A DNA stretch of 64,000 bases from Komagataeibacter xylinus (GCF_009834365.1 NZ_CP041349.1:124001-188000); one strand, 5' to 3'; counted from the stretch's first letter, positions 55,024-64,000 are shown. Notes: generated by a model from the letters alone, not told the origin. Numbers and translations are program-made.

Positions 55024-58000
55024 ATGGGCGGTATTCTTTCCAGTCTGCTGGCCGGCATCAGCCTCGGGCTGCGCCAGCCCCTTGCCTCATTCTGCGATGT
55101 GGAAAGTACGCACGGGGACCATCTCATCACCAAACGCGGTGAATATGTCTCCGTACTGCGCATCAATGGCCTGCGTCGCATGTGCACGCGGCAGGAAGTG
55201 GAAGCGCTCGCCGAGCAGCAGCGTATAGAATTGCAGGGTCTCCTTGAAGAACGTGGCCATGCCATTGTGGGATGGTATATTTCCGATCCCGAGCGCTCAG
55301 GTATCGAGATTGACCGCCTGAGTCTCAATGGTTGCCGGTCCATAGCCAGACAGATCGGAGCGGACCTTTCGGACGTCATCGAAGAGAGGCGCCGACGCTG
55401 GCCAAACGTCATGCGCTGGGAGACCACTTGCTATGTCCTGTGGACCCGGCCCAGCGTGCTGACACGTGAGGACCGCAAACAGGTGGCAGAGGAGCGCCGG
55501 ACCCTTGCCTCCCAATTTCCTCGCGTGGGCAATACCCAACGTTTTGCCCTGCGCTCCGATATCATGGCGGCCCGCCATGAATCGTTCATTTCACGCGTCC
55601 AGGCCGCCTTGCAGGGGTTCGACATTTCCTGCGAATTCCTCGGTCCACATCAGGCATTGCAGGTCGCGCGCGAAGCGACCTATCGTGAAACGGCGGGCTC
55701 CGCCTGGAAACCGACCTTGTTGGGTGACCGGGTAATGCCACGGCTTCCGGACGATCTGGATGACCCGCAGCCACATCCGCAGGGCCTGCTCTGGCCAGCG
55801 ATCCGGGACCAGATCTTCAATGCCGACGCCGAAACGAAAGGCGGACAGCTCGTGACCGTGGGGGATTATACATACGCCCCGGTCGACATGACGATTGGCC
55901 CAGAGGATCCGCGCCCGTTTTCCGAACTCTCCAGCGTGCTTGGCCGCAAGAGACTGCCGTGGCGCAGCGCCATGATCCTGGAGGGTGGCGGCCGCGCCGC
56001 CTTCGGCTTCAAGGAAGCCGGAGCCGGGTTTCTGGCGATGTTTCCCGGAAATAGCGACATTCGACGGGCGTTTGCCGCACTCAAGCTGGAGCGCCAGAAA
56101 AACAACCATAATTCCGTGCGGATGCGCATGACCGCCACAACCTGGGCTCCGGTTGGAGCAGAGGCGAAGCTGCGACGGCAGGCGTCGGACCTCTCCCAGG
56201 CAATTGATGCGTGGGGCAACAGCAAGACAACGCGGATCTCTGGCGATCCGCTGGAGGCGGCCATGGGTTCTGTCCCTGCCCTGGCGCTCGGTTCGACTGC
56301 GACCTCATCGCTCGCTCTTGTCGGTGACGCGTTCTCCATGATGCCGTGGGCACGCAGTGCGTCACCGTGGCAGAGGGGATCCATTCTCTTCCGCAAACCC
56401 GATGGTTCAATCTGGCCCTATGATCCGACCGGGGGCGGGCTACGCCCATCCGTCGTAGACATTATCATCGCCCCGCCTGGCGGCGGAAAATCCGTTCTGG
56501 CCAATACCATTCTGCTGGGCTTGATCCTCAGCAGCGCCGCGATCAGCAGCCACGGCACGAAGCTCCCCTATATCGGCAAGCTCGATATCGGGCCGTCCTC
56601 GCGCGGACTGATCGAGATGCTGCGCAACGCGCTTGGCCCCGAACGCCAGCACGAGGCGGTTTACGTCAAGATGCAGGCAATCCCGGGCTTCGAGGTCAAT
56701 GTCTTCGATACCCAGGTCGGACTGGAATATCCTCTGCCACTCGAGCGCGTTTTCCTGCAGAATTTCATCTCGCTCCTTGCTACGCCGCTGGATGGCAGGC
56801 CGTGGGAGGGCATGGACCATCTGGTAGAGGACGTGATTGATGAAGCCTACCGCCTCTGTACCGGGGTGCAGGGGGGCACGCCCAAAATCTACACTCCGGG
56901 GATCGAGCCCGACGTCGATGCCGCAATAACATCGCTGGGCATCAGCCTGCCCCACCATGCGGGAGAGGACGATCCGACATGGTGGCGGGATGTCGTCGAT
57001 GCCCTTGTCAATCTCAGGGAATACCGCCTTGCAGGTTTTGCCCAGCGCCATGCAGTACCGGTCCTGCAGGATCTGCTGATTGCGGCCCGCAGCCCGGAAA
57101 TCGAAAAACGCTATTCCAAGATCACCCTGGAAACTGGAGAAAGCCTGATCGACACGTTTGATCGCTACATCATGAACGTGATCAAGAATTTTCCCATGCT
57201 GGCGTCCCCGACAAGGCTGGATATGGGGGACGCGCGCGTGATCGTTCTCGATCTTGCCGAGGTGGCACCATCCGGCTCTCCCGCGGCCAACCGCCAGACA
57301 GCGCTCATGTATATGCTTGGCCGCCATATCCTGGCCCGGAATTTCTTTCTCCATCCCGATTATGCCGACGACCCGCATATGCCCCCGTCCATGCGGGACT
57401 ATCATCTCGCCCGCTTCACTGAGATGTATGAAACGACGAAGCGTGTCGACTTCGATGAGTGGCACCGTACCGAACCAGCGCCCCAGGTAGACAAGCAGGC
57501 TGTCCGCGACGGCCGCGAGGGGCGCAAGCACAACGTCCAACTCGCCTTCATTTCACAGAACCATACCGATTTCAGCGAGGACCTTTACAAGATATCAACC
57601 GCCCGATGGGTCCTCAAATGCGGTGATCAGGAGACGGCAGACAGCCTTATCCGACGCTTTAAGCTGTCCGATGCCAGCGCCTATGTGATCCGCAACGCAC
57701 TGCCGGGACCGGGAAAGAATGGTGCGCCATTCTTCGTGGACATGTCGGCCGGAGAAGCAAAGTATGAACAGCTTCTGGTGAACGTCCTGGGGCCAATCGA
57801 ACTCTGGTCTTTCTCGACGACGCCTGGCGACACGGCGCTCCGTTCGCGCCTTTACAAACGGATCCACTTTGCCCGAGCCCTGCGGATGCTCGCCACCGTA
57901 TTTCCCTCGGGAACAGCAAACAGCGAGATCGAACGCAGAAAAAGCGAGCGCATGAATGTTTTCGGTCTCGCGACCGATGAAGCGTTTGCCGGCGTTCTGG

Positions 58001-58107
58001 ATGAACTGGCGGATGAGATCGTGGAAGGTAGAGGCGTGGCCGCAGGATTGTATGAAACCCTGCGCGCCATTGATGAACAATCGGAACTCGAATTTACCAT
58101 TGGGTAG
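55024..58107 (+). CDS. traU: DotO/IcmB/TraU-family transfer ATPase
   Basis: This 1027-residue VirB4-class ATPase has Walker A (IIAPPGGGKSVLANTILLGL) near residue 480 and a Walker B-type ARVIVLDLAEVAPSG, with the IcmB-type C-terminal region (NHTDFSEDLYKISTARWVLK, CGDQETADSLIRRFKLSDAS, NALPGPGKNGAPFFVDMSAG). The N-terminal domain (VESTHGDHLITKRGEYVSVL) is also typical. It energises assembly and transport by the Dot/Tra machine. Confidence 0.88.
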   Translation: MGGILSSLLAGISLGLRQPLASFCDVESTHGDHLITKRGEYVSVLRINGLRRMCTRQEVEALAEQQRIELQGLLEERGHAIVGWYISDPERSGIEIDRLSLNGCRSIARQIGADLSDVIEERRRRWPNVMRWETTCYVLWTRPSVLTREDRKQVAEERRTLASQFPRVGNTQRFALRSDIMAARHESFISRVQAALQGFDISCEFLGPHQALQVAREATYRETAGSAWKPTLLGDRVMPRLPDDLDDPQPHPQGLLWPAIRDQIFNADAETKGGQLVTVGDYTYAPVDMTIGPEDPRPFSELSSVLGRKRLPWRSAMILEGGGRAAFGFKEAGAGFLAMFPGNSDIRRAFAALKLERQKNNHNSVRMRMTATTWAPVGAEAKLRRQASDLSQAIDAWGNSKTTRISGDPLEAAMGSVPALALGSTATSSLALVGDAFSMMPWARSASPWQRGSILFRKPDGSIWPYDPTGGGLRPSVVDIIIAPPGGGKSVLANTILLGLILSSAAISSHGTKLPYIGKLDIGPSSRGLIEMLRNALGPERQHEAVYVKMQAIPGFEVNVFDTQVGLEYPLPLERVFLQNFISLLATPLDGRPWEGMDHLVEDVIDEAYRLCTGVQGGTPKIYTPGIEPDVDAAITSLGISLPHHAGEDDPTWWRDVVDALVNLREYRLAGFAQRHAVPVLQDLLIAARSPEIEKRYSKITLETGESLIDTFDRYIMNVIKNFPMLASPTRLDMGDARVIVLDLAEVAPSGSPAANRQTALMYMLGRHILARNFFLHPDYADDPHMPPSMRDYHLARFTEMYETTKRVDFDEWHRTEPAPQVDKQAVRDGREGRKHNVQLAFISQNHTDFSEDLYKISTARWVLKCGDQETADSLIRRFKLSDASAYVIRNALPGPGKNGAPFFVDMSAGEAKYEQLLVNVLGPIELWSFSTTPGDTALRSRLYKRIHFARALRMLATVFPSGTANSEIERRKSERMNVFGLATDEAFAGVLDELADEIVEGRGVAAGLYETLRAIDEQSELEFTIG

Positions 58108-58275
58108 AAGGTGACCGATATTTTCCTGACGGCCTCACATCCCGATCATTGCGGACACAATGATGTTGACCATGCTGTTCGATCAATAGCGCGGCGACGT
58201 CTGGCAGGGATAGATTCGACAAATTTATGTGTCGTATCTGGCATATTATACGATATTATCAGTCATATGTGACTA
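58108..58275. promoter_or_regulatory. Gap between traU and hipA with inverted repeats
   Basis: TCGTAT (58232-58237) and ATACGA (58248-58253) form a 6-base inverted repeat with a 10-base loop containing GGCATAT, the same core as the palindrome in the hipB promoter. It may be a second HipB site or a terminator between the convergent genes. Confidence 0.35.
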
Positions 58276-59508
58276 TCAGATCGTTAGCGCGATCCCGATC
58301 TGATCGTTTATGAAGGCGGCTTCATAATGACGCGCCATCGCCCCGGAAACACCAACCTCTCGCAGAACAGGCCTCCACTCATCCGAAATTCGCCGCGCTG
58401 TCACGCGGATCATCTGCCGGGCCTCAGCAGGGGTAATTTCGAAGAATTCACACGCCTCCAGTGCCAGACGGATGGACCGATCATGCGGACCGCCCTCCAG
58501 TATCGCCGTTTCCAGATGCGGGTTACGGTCGGGTGCTGGATTCACATCGAAAACGGGGGATAACCGCCAGTGTCCAGCGCCCACATAGAGAAATCCGTGA
58601 TTTTTCAGATGATCGTCCTTATTTGACACGAGAATAGTATAAACCAGACGCAGGAAGAGTTCGCGGAACTCTGCCTGGGGATCGGCGGCATAGGTCCGGA
58701 TAAAATCGACAATCTCCGTATAGGAACCCAGTTCCGTTCCGGTTTTCCCCAGAGCAGTCCTCGCCGAAATATAAGGAATCCGGCCAGCCCCACGCCGATC
58801 AAACCGCTGGATCAGAGCCACAGGAAACGGCGTTTCAGCCAGTTCCAGCCTGACCTCTGGCGTCCGGATTCCGCATGCTCTTGCCAGACGAAGCGTGGCA
58901 ACTTCAATACGTTCTATTGGCCACTGGTCGTGAACCGAGGTAAATTTTGCAAGCCAGAGCACATCGCCGTCCCGAACATTGGCCTTCGGTCGCGCCCCAC
59001 CCGAACCACCTGCACCAGCGAGCGCCTGCATATCCCTTTCGGATATGTCCTTGCCCTGTTCATATGCCCGCGCGATAGCCGTAATAGCGGCAAGATCGAC
59101 CAGACGCGGTATGGTGTCATCGGCGCCGCCACGAATGATTTCTCCGTTATCATCGGCGAAACGAAGCGCACCCTGCCGACATACGTCATCCGACAGTGTG
59201 AGATATTCAAACTCGGAAAGCCCATTACCGTAGGCACGCTCGAGAAGCCTGCGCCCCCAACTGTCGGGCGCAGCATCAGCAAAGACACCCGCAAGGGCAT
59301 CGCGCACGTTCCTTGGCTGGCCAGCCGCATGAAACGGCCCAGAGCCAAGGGGAAAGGTTGGCTGGATGGCAAAGGCCCGAGAATTCTCGACCCAGGCCGG
59401 ATCATAAGTGAAGGTCGAAAACTGCCGTGGACCTGCCTGCGTAAAACGCAGTTGACCCACGGGAGTCAGGCTGTCGCCAAGAACGACATGGGCGCTGAAA
59501 TCAGGCAT
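58276..59508 (-). CDS. hipA: HipA-family serine/threonine kinase toxin
   Basis: The 410-residue protein has the HipA N-terminal subdomain (FSAHVVLGDSLTPVGQLRFT), the Gly-rich ATP loop region (AGAGGSGGARPKANVRDGDV), the core lysine/strand WLAKFTSVHDQWPIERIEVA, the catalytic loop LVSNKDDHLKNHGFL and the metal-binding aspartate in LSPVFDVNPAPDRN. HipA kinases phosphorylate glutamyl-tRNA synthetase or other targets and cause growth arrest. It follows hipB with TGATG overlap. All catalytic motifs appear intact. Confidence 0.88.
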   Translation of the reverse strand: MPDFSAHVVLGDSLTPVGQLRFTQAGPRQFSTFTYDPAWVENSRAFAIQPTFPLGSGPFHAAGQPRNVRDALAGVFADAAPDSWGRRLLERAYGNGLSEFEYLTLSDDVCRQGALRFADDNGEIIRGGADDTIPRLVDLAAITAIARAYEQGKDISERDMQALAGAGGSGGARPKANVRDGDVLWLAKFTSVHDQWPIERIEVATLRLARACGIRTPEVRLELAETPFPVALIQRFDRRGAGRIPYISARTALGKTGTELGSYTEIVDFIRTYAADPQAEFRELFLRLVYTILVSNKDDHLKNHGFLYVGAGHWRLSPVFDVNPAPDRNPHLETAILEGGPHDRSIRLALEACEFFEITPAEARQMIRVTARRISDEWRPVLREVGVSGAMARHYEAAFINDQIGIALTI

Positions 59509-59885
59509 CAGAACGAAGCACCGTCCATATCAATAACATCCGCTCCCCCATGCGTGGCCTTATCCTTATCCTGCTGCCTGCGTAACGTGGTCGCAGAAGA
59601 CCGGCCTCGACGAGGCTGACGTTCAGCAGCCAACGCCAGTCCCAGATCATCCTTGCGGATATCAATCAGGTCGGCCAACCGGTCCAGAAGACCAAGCACG
59701 ACCAGCACGTCGGCCAGAGTGCCGATCCCCACACCCGGGTCTCCCTTTTCCAGGCGCGCGATGGAACTTGCTGACGTGCCGGCACGAGCGGCCAGGTCGG
59801 CTATCGCTATGCCGCGCCGCAGGCGCGCGCCACGAAGGTCACGCCCCAGTCGCTCAAGAGCCGCACGGGATTTTGGTGAGCCCAT
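59508..59885 (-). CDS. hipB: HipB-like XRE antitoxin/repressor
   Basis: The 125-residue protein has an XRE HTH (LRGARLRRGIAIADLAARAG, then TSASSIARLEKGDPGVGIGT) and a C-terminal extension rich in Arg/Asp that may neutralise HipA. Start chosen at MGSPKSRAALERLGRDL (59885). It precedes and overlaps hipA as in known hipBA operons and should repress their shared promoter. Confidence 0.85.
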   Translation of the reverse strand: MGSPKSRAALERLGRDLRGARLRRGIAIADLAARAGTSASSIARLEKGDPGVGIGTLADVLVVLGLLDRLADLIDIRKDDLGLALAAERQPRRGRSSATTLRRQQDKDKATHGGADVIDMDGASF

Positions 59886-59902
59886 TACTATCACTCATAT
59901 TT

Positions 59903-59917
59903 GGCATATAAAGTGCC
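59903..59917. promoter_or_regulatory. Candidate HipB operator
   Basis: GGCA-TATAAAG-TGCC is a palindrome 17 bases upstream of hipB, within an AT-rich promoter-like stretch. XRE antitoxins bind such sites. A related GGCATAT core occurs near 58241. Confidence 0.45.
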
Positions 59918-60093
59918 TTATAGCATCATATATGGAATTCTGTAAACTCCACAGCCTCTGCCCTTCACAACACGTTCCTGGCAGGAACTGGCACGTCGCG
60001 TAGAAAGCGTTGGGCAGGCCGCCTGATTTCCAAGGGCGGTTTCTGGTCGCAGGGCGATCATCACCCTATAAGTCTATTTTCCACCTTGAGGTC

Positions 60094-61257
60094 ATGATGC
60101 CTGTTCCGCCAATCGATCCCTTCCACGCGCTGTCCATCAGCGCACTGGCGCATGAACTGGCCGCGCAGGGGCGCAGCATCATTCAAATGGAATTTGGCCA
60201 GCCTTCCACCGGCGCGCCAAGCGCAGCGATCGAACGCGCCCAGCACATACTGGCGACAGACCCCATGGGCTATTGGGAAAGCCAGCCCCTGAAGGAACGG
60301 ATCGCCCTGCACTATTACGAAACATATGGCGTTTCGCTCCGGCCTGAACAGATTATCCTGACCTGTGGCGCATCACCCGCGCTGGTTCTGGCGCTAATGA
60401 CCAGTTTTGTGCCCGGCGCGCATGTAGCCATGGCGCGACCGGGTTATGTGGCCTACCGCAATGTCGTGCGCTCGCTCCATATGAAACCGGTTGAAATTCC
60501 ATGTGGGGAAAAAGAACGCTTCCAGTTGACCCCCGACGCCATTGCCGCGCTTGAACCTGCTCCCGACGGGTTGATCCTGGCCAGTCCCGCCAACCCCACC
60601 GGTACCATCCTGTCTCCTGATGAAATACGGCGCATTGTTGACGTCTGTCGCGCGCACGGGATCTGCATCATATCGGATGAAATCTATCACGGCCTGAGTT
60701 TTGGCGAACGCGCGCACAGTATTCTGGAATATGATCCCAATGCGCTGGTGGTAAACAGTTTTTCCAAATACTTCAGCATGGCGCCGTGGCGGCTGGGGTG
60801 GCTGGTTGTCCCGCCAGCAAAGGTGGAAGCCGCCCGCGCGCGGATGGGTAACCTGTTCCTGCCGCCCGCCGCCCTCAGCCAGCACGCGGCCCTTGCCGCC
60901 TTCGACTGCCGCGATGAGCTTGAAGGGCATATGGAAACCTACCGGCGCAATCGTGACCTGCTGCTGCGTGCCCTGCCCGAAATGGGGCTGCGCCATATCG
61001 CGCCACCAGATGGAGCGTTCTATATCTATGCCGATATCCGGCACCTGACGGATGACAGCATGGCGTTTTGCAAGCGCCTGTTGCTGGATACGGGTGTTAC
61101 GACAGCACCGGGCATTGATTTCGACCCCATAGACGGGAAATACTTCATCCGTTTCAGCTTTGCGGTCGCAACGGACCAGATTGAAGAAGCCATCCGCCGC
61201 ATGGTCCCATGGTTTCGTCACCAGAAGGACCGCTTACCCGTCAATGCAGTGATTTAA
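60094..61257 (+). CDS. Class I/II pyridoxal-phosphate aminotransferase
   Basis: The 387-residue enzyme (start MMPVPPIDPFHALSISALAH, ATG 60094) has fold-type I motifs: substrate-side MEFGQPSTGAP, the PLP pocket ILTCGASPALVLAL, NPTG (SPANPTGTILSP), SDEIYHGL with the PLP-N1 aspartate, the Schiff-base lysine in VNSFSKYFSMAPWRLGWLV, and the carboxylate-binding arginine in FIRFSFAV. It probably transaminates aspartate or aromatic/branched amino acids. It is a metabolic passenger between transfer modules with no obvious partner. Confidence 0.85.
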   Translation: MMPVPPIDPFHALSISALAHELAAQGRSIIQMEFGQPSTGAPSAAIERAQHILATDPMGYWESQPLKERIALHYYETYGVSLRPEQIILTCGASPALVLALMTSFVPGAHVAMARPGYVAYRNVVRSLHMKPVEIPCGEKERFQLTPDAIAALEPAPDGLILASPANPTGTILSPDEIRRIVDVCRAHGICIISDEIYHGLSFGERAHSILEYDPNALVVNSFSKYFSMAPWRLGWLVVPPAKVEAARARMGNLFLPPAALSQHAALAAFDCRDELEGHMETYRRNRDLLLRALPEMGLRHIAPPDGAFYIYADIRHLTDDSMAFCKRLLLDTGVTTAPGIDFDPIDGKYFIRFSFAVATDQIEEAIRRMVPWFRHQKDRLPVNAVI

Positions 61258-61467
61258 AGGGGGATATACGTCTGGAGCGCGTATAGTTGTGTTTCTGATC
61301 AGGAGACATGCGAATACGCACTTACCGCGACCCACTACTACGGACCATGCAGGTAGTTTCTTCCAACTTAAGTTCTGCGGCACACGTCTTGATTATAGTC
61401 AACCCCTGCTGCATGCCTTGCCCAGATCAATACATTCATACCAAACCATTACCTGCCTGCGATATTA
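61258..61467. other. Gap between aminotransferase and lipoprotein gene
   Basis: Two genes converge here. No gene or clear stem-loop terminator seen; composition is closer to average than its flanks. Confidence 0.3.
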
Positions 61468-61857
61468 CTACCTCAAGCCACTGCTGGAACTGAAATGCGA
61501 GGTGGCAAAACTATGCTTCAGCACGATCCCGTTACTCAACACAACAGTCAGCATCTTGCTTTTGTTATTTGATCTTTCTCCAAGCATGCCAAGTCCGACT
61601 ACGTCCTGCGCTATTGAAAGACCATCCTCCCTGCCGGACGTAAAACTATAAATCCAGACCTCATAACCATCTTCATAGGTTTTCTGCCCCGGTTCACCGT
61701 AAATCTGACGCACCTGGGATGAAGTTGTCACACCATCATGAATATTCTGATCAACTTCCGCGATGGTTGTTTTTTTTATGGAAGCATCACCCGTGGACGA
61801 ACAGGCACTCGTGCCTGCAATGATCGCCATCACGATGGCCGTTCTGATGATCTTCAT
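61468..61857 (-). CDS. BamE/SmpA-like small lipoprotein
   Basis: A 129-residue protein with signal peptide and lipobox (MKIIRTAIVMAIIAGTSACS), then TTSSQVRQIYGEPGQKTYED with the short-loop pattern of the SmpA/OmlA domain, and YEVWIYSFTSGRE. Such proteins sit at the inner face of the outer membrane. It is on the opposite strand to dotD, so its link to transfer is uncertain. Confidence 0.65.
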   Translation of the reverse strand: MKIIRTAIVMAIIAGTSACSSTGDASIKKTTIAEVDQNIHDGVTTSSQVRQIYGEPGQKTYEDGYEVWIYSFTSGREDGLSIAQDVVGLGMLGERSNNKSKMLTVVLSNGIVLKHSFATSHFSSSSGLR

Positions 61858-62183
61858 CCTGCACTCTACCCTCTCGGCTACATATCATCGACATACCTCA
61901 TTGTGTCCCATCGATACAGATTGTTCAGCGCACATCAGATGCTTGGTAGGACTGTCAGCAACATGGATGGCTGCCGGTGATCCCCTCACGTTCAGAGCCG
62001 AAAACAGAAAAGGGTTGCTCCTGTCCCACGCAATTCTGCGCGTCAATCCGGCGACAGCATACCCCAAAAGAGGACACGAATCCGCTCTCGGGGCCTGCAT
62101 GAAAGAAAAAGCAACGCAGCCAATTTTTGCTGCAGCAGTCGCAAGATGATCTTCGAAGCTTCTTCCGTTATCCGGAGAAGCTC
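61858..62183. other. 326-base divergent gap upstream of dotD
   Basis: The gap lies between the small lipoprotein gene and dotD, so promoters for both should be here. A frame reads through much of it on the plus strand but has no family character. Confidence 0.35.
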
Positions 62184-62642
62184 ATGAAACATTCTCTGCT
62201 CATTTTTCTTTTGCCCATGGCGCTCAACGCCTGTGCGCAGAGCCTGTCGTCACCTTCTCCCATTGCGACGACCGGCATGGCCAATCCTGAACTGGCCTTG
62301 CAGCGGTCAATAGCAGAGACCACGACTGATCTTCGGGAACTTGGCAGCATCCGCCCGTCTCCGGTCGTGGCATCTGCCAACCAACCCCCGCTCCCCGATG
62401 ACCTGACCCGCCGGATCTGGTTCGTGTGGGACGGCCCGCTGGGCAAGGCCGTCGCAAAACTCGGCCAGGAGATTGGCTATAGCGTGATTGTCACCGGCCA
62501 TCCCCGATCAATGCGCGTCGCGACCAACAGTGTTGCCGCCGTGGTGGATATCCTTCGGACATTGGGCGATCAGGCCGGAGATCAGGCCATGGTCTCGGTA
62601 GACCCGCTTCACCACGCGATAACGGTGGCCTGGCATGCGTAA
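62184..62642 (+). CDS. traH: DotD/TraH-family outer-membrane lipoprotein
   Basis: The 152-residue lipoprotein (MKHSLLIFLLPMALNACAQS, lipobox LNAC) has a DotD-like domain, RIWFVWDGPLGKAVAKLGQE followed by IGYSVIVTGHPRSMRVATNS, similar to the N0 domain of secretins. With DotC it targets DotH to the outer membrane. Overlaps dotC by 8 bases. Confidence 0.8.
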   Translation: MKHSLLIFLLPMALNACAQSLSSPSPIATTGMANPELALQRSIAETTTDLRELGSIRPSPVVASANQPPLPDDLTRRIWFVWDGPLGKAVAKLGQEIGYSVIVTGHPRSMRVATNSVAAVVDILRTLGDQAGDQAMVSVDPLHHAITVAWHA

Positions 62643-63675
62643 GATGGCGCTCTTTCTATCTTCGGCCATCGTCGTGACGGCCGCAGGCAGCCCGACCCAT
62701 GCGGCGTCTGTCTCCACGGGGAAGGTTGTCATTGAGGAGGGGCAGCACGTCCGGCTACCGACATCGTCTCCATCCCCACCACCGGCCCGCAGCGGCACAT
62801 TGGTCCCGGAGCCACAGCCGCCCCAGCCGGGTGCGGATCAGGTGGACGGGGCTGACCCCGCCCTTGCCAATCCCATCAATAAACCGGTGACAGGGGCCTC
62901 AACGCTCGACGAGGTAGTCGGCGGCGAAGCGCCTCCCTCTCTTGAGGCCCTTCAGAACACCCGCCCCAATGACGAGCCAGGCGATGACCTGAAACCCGGT
63001 CGAAGCACCCAGCTTCGGGAAGCCGCGCATATTTACGGCGCGCAGGGCGGTCTGGCCGCCCGGGCATTCGCCATCAACGAGATGCTGCGGCGCCATGAGG
63101 AGACACTCGACGCCACTTATGATTTCCGGTCGATCGTGCTTCCGATCGGGAGCGGCCAGACCCTCATGCAGCCCCCCATCGTCACCGAGGCACAGATGGC
63201 CTTTGCGCTCAATGACACCGGCCAGGTGGCGCACGAGACAGAATGTGTTTTCGAGATCACCCGGGAGGCACAACTGACATCCGCGCCCCCGGACTGGCGC
63301 ACGTATCTCGTCCGGACATGGGGCAAACCGCATCACCCGGTGGCCGCGGCCCTGCCCCGCACAAAGGCGGAAGTGTCACACTGGAACCAGTGGGTGGCCG
63401 AAGGCTGGGCAGATGGAGAGAAGCAGGCGACCGAGATCTTCCTCTCCGATCTGTCGCGCCTGCAGCGCGACATTACCGGCATGGCCCGCTACCGGGTGCT
63501 GCTGAACGCCGGGCGCGTCGAAGAACCGCGCGTCGTGTTCGAGCACCAGGACGCCGTGGGAGGAGGAGACACCCTCCACCTCAATGACCGCACGATCCGG
63601 ATCGCGAGCCAGCCGGGGCTTCAGGGCCACGTCCGGCGCGGAAGCGATTACGGTTATCCGGAGCATTGCCGATGA
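62635..63675 (+). CDS. traI: DotC/TraI-family outer-membrane component
   Basis: The 346-residue protein has an N-terminal signal (MRKMALFLSSAIVVTAAGSP), a Pro-rich linker and the DotC domain (REAAHIYGAQGGLAARAFAI, SIVLPIGSGQTLMQPPIV, TYLVRTWGKPHHPVAAALPR, HWNQWVAEGWADGEKQATEI). The usual lipobox cysteine is not visible at the expected place. ATGA overlap with the following ATPase gene. Confidence 0.8.
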   Translation: MRKMALFLSSAIVVTAAGSPTHAASVSTGKVVIEEGQHVRLPTSSPSPPPARSGTLVPEPQPPQPGADQVDGADPALANPINKPVTGASTLDEVVGGEAPPSLEALQNTRPNDEPGDDLKPGRSTQLREAAHIYGAQGGLAARAFAINEMLRRHEETLDATYDFRSIVLPIGSGQTLMQPPIVTEAQMAFALNDTGQVAHETECVFEITREAQLTSAPPDWRTYLVRTWGKPHHPVAAALPRTKAEVSHWNQWVAEGWADGEKQATEIFLSDLSRLQRDITGMARYRVLLNAGRVEEPRVVFEHQDAVGGGDTLHLNDRTIRIASQPGLQGHVRRGSDYGYPEHCR

Positions 63676-64000
63676 ATATCACCATCCCCGTCACGACCGA
63701 CGAACCCTGGCCGGATGAAGGCAGGAAAGCGTTTGCCTGGGTCGAGGAACGACGGCGTAACGCGCCGGGACTGGACTCCCTCCTTCGCTGGGCGCATGGC
63801 CTCGGCGCCTCGCGCATCGACATCAAGACCGGCCATCCGGTCACGATCAAGGTGCACGGCGTGATCCGCTACGCCACATGTAAAGCGACGGACTCCCTCG
63901 CGCTGGCGGATATCGTCGGCCATGTCTATGCCTCTGACGGGATGGCCATGCTTGGTGTCGGCCATATCCTCGATACGGCCTACAGCGTGGCACTGGACCG
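63672..64000 (+). CDS. traJ: DotB/TraJ-family secretion ATPase, N-terminal part (cut by window end)
   Basis: ATG at 63672 overlaps the dotC stop. The 109 complete codons present read MNITIPVTTDEPWPDEGRKA and continue with LLRWAHGLGASRIDIKTGHP and VTIKVHGVIRYATCKATDSL, matching the N-terminal PAS-like domain of PilT/DotB-type ATPases (GASDIHI-like motif, here GASRIDI). The Walker motifs lie beyond the window. DotB energises transfer after assembly. Confidence 0.75.
   Translation, partial: MNITIPVTTDEPWPDEGRKAFAWVEERRRNAPGLDSLLRWAHGLGASRIDIKTGHPVTIKVHGVIRYATCKATDSLALADIVGHVYASDGMAMLGVGHILDTAYSVALD

Noticed and set aside
61763..62149. A 128-codon plus-strand frame through the gap before dotD
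   Set aside because: It begins inside the opposite-strand lipoprotein gene and shows no motif.
1..64000. CRISPR arrays, tRNA, rRNA and riboswitches
   Set aside because: Looked for regularly spaced repeats and for tRNA or rRNA signatures; none stood out by eye.

Overview
The window reads as a large, mosaic, GC-rich replicon of an acetic acid bacterium (Acetobacteraceae, most like Komagataeibacter/Gluconacetobacter), probably a conjugative plasmid or integrated conjugative element. The reasons are a Dot/Icm (I-type, MPF-I) conjugation apparatus, paired OprB porins, IS5- and IS3-family elements, a MucR-type regulator and codon use typical of that group. This assignment is inference from protein character; no rRNA, tRNA, replication gene or relaxase is present to fix it.

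Regions 1-9200: a truncated copper P-type ATPase, a complete IS5-family element (about 1266-2128, TA-flanked, two frames) and an IS3-family element (about 2311-3507, long inverted repeats). Next comes an unusual three-gene set: a haem-oxygenase-like di-metal oxidase, a PrmC/HemK-like methyltransferase (frameshifted) and a divergent ATP-grasp ligase. A FetAB-type iron exporter follows, then remnants of a multicopper oxidase and a frameshifted RcnB-like gene.

Regions 9200-33900: a metal and stress island. It holds arsRCBH, a B12-binding radical SAM protein, two OprB porins and a secreted two-cysteine lipoprotein followed by cytochrome b561 and a VIT1/CCC1 metal transporter. It also has a divergent two-component pair, a TauE/SafE permease, a dead IS5 copy, an Rrf2 regulator and a six-gene minus-strand operon (secreted two-cysteine protein, CzcC, CzcB, CzcA, response regulator, sensor kinase). 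Three promoters in this island share a 16-bp tandem-repeat box followed, at exactly the same distance, by a -10-like hexamer. They link the two secreted paralogues, the efflux operon and cytochrome b561/VIT into one candidate regulon.

Regions 33900-64000: an IS remnant, a degraded mazEF, MucR, a WGR protein, and then the conjugation region. A minus-strand block (46864 to 39846) encodes a TcpQ-like protein, several secreted or soluble unknowns and DotA/TraY. A plus-strand block (49124-58107) encodes DotI, DotH, DotG, TraP-, TraQ- and TraR-like proteins, DotN/TraT and the DotO/TraU ATPase. A hipBA module, an aminotransferase and a small lipoprotein separate this from dotD-dotC-dotB (62184 to the window end). 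A double-HTH XRE protein and a GcrA-like HTH protein sit between the two divergent blocks and are candidate transfer regulators.

At least four genes carry frameshifts in short G/C runs that are all explained by one missing base. This may be decay or sequence error, and it affects how broken the island really is.
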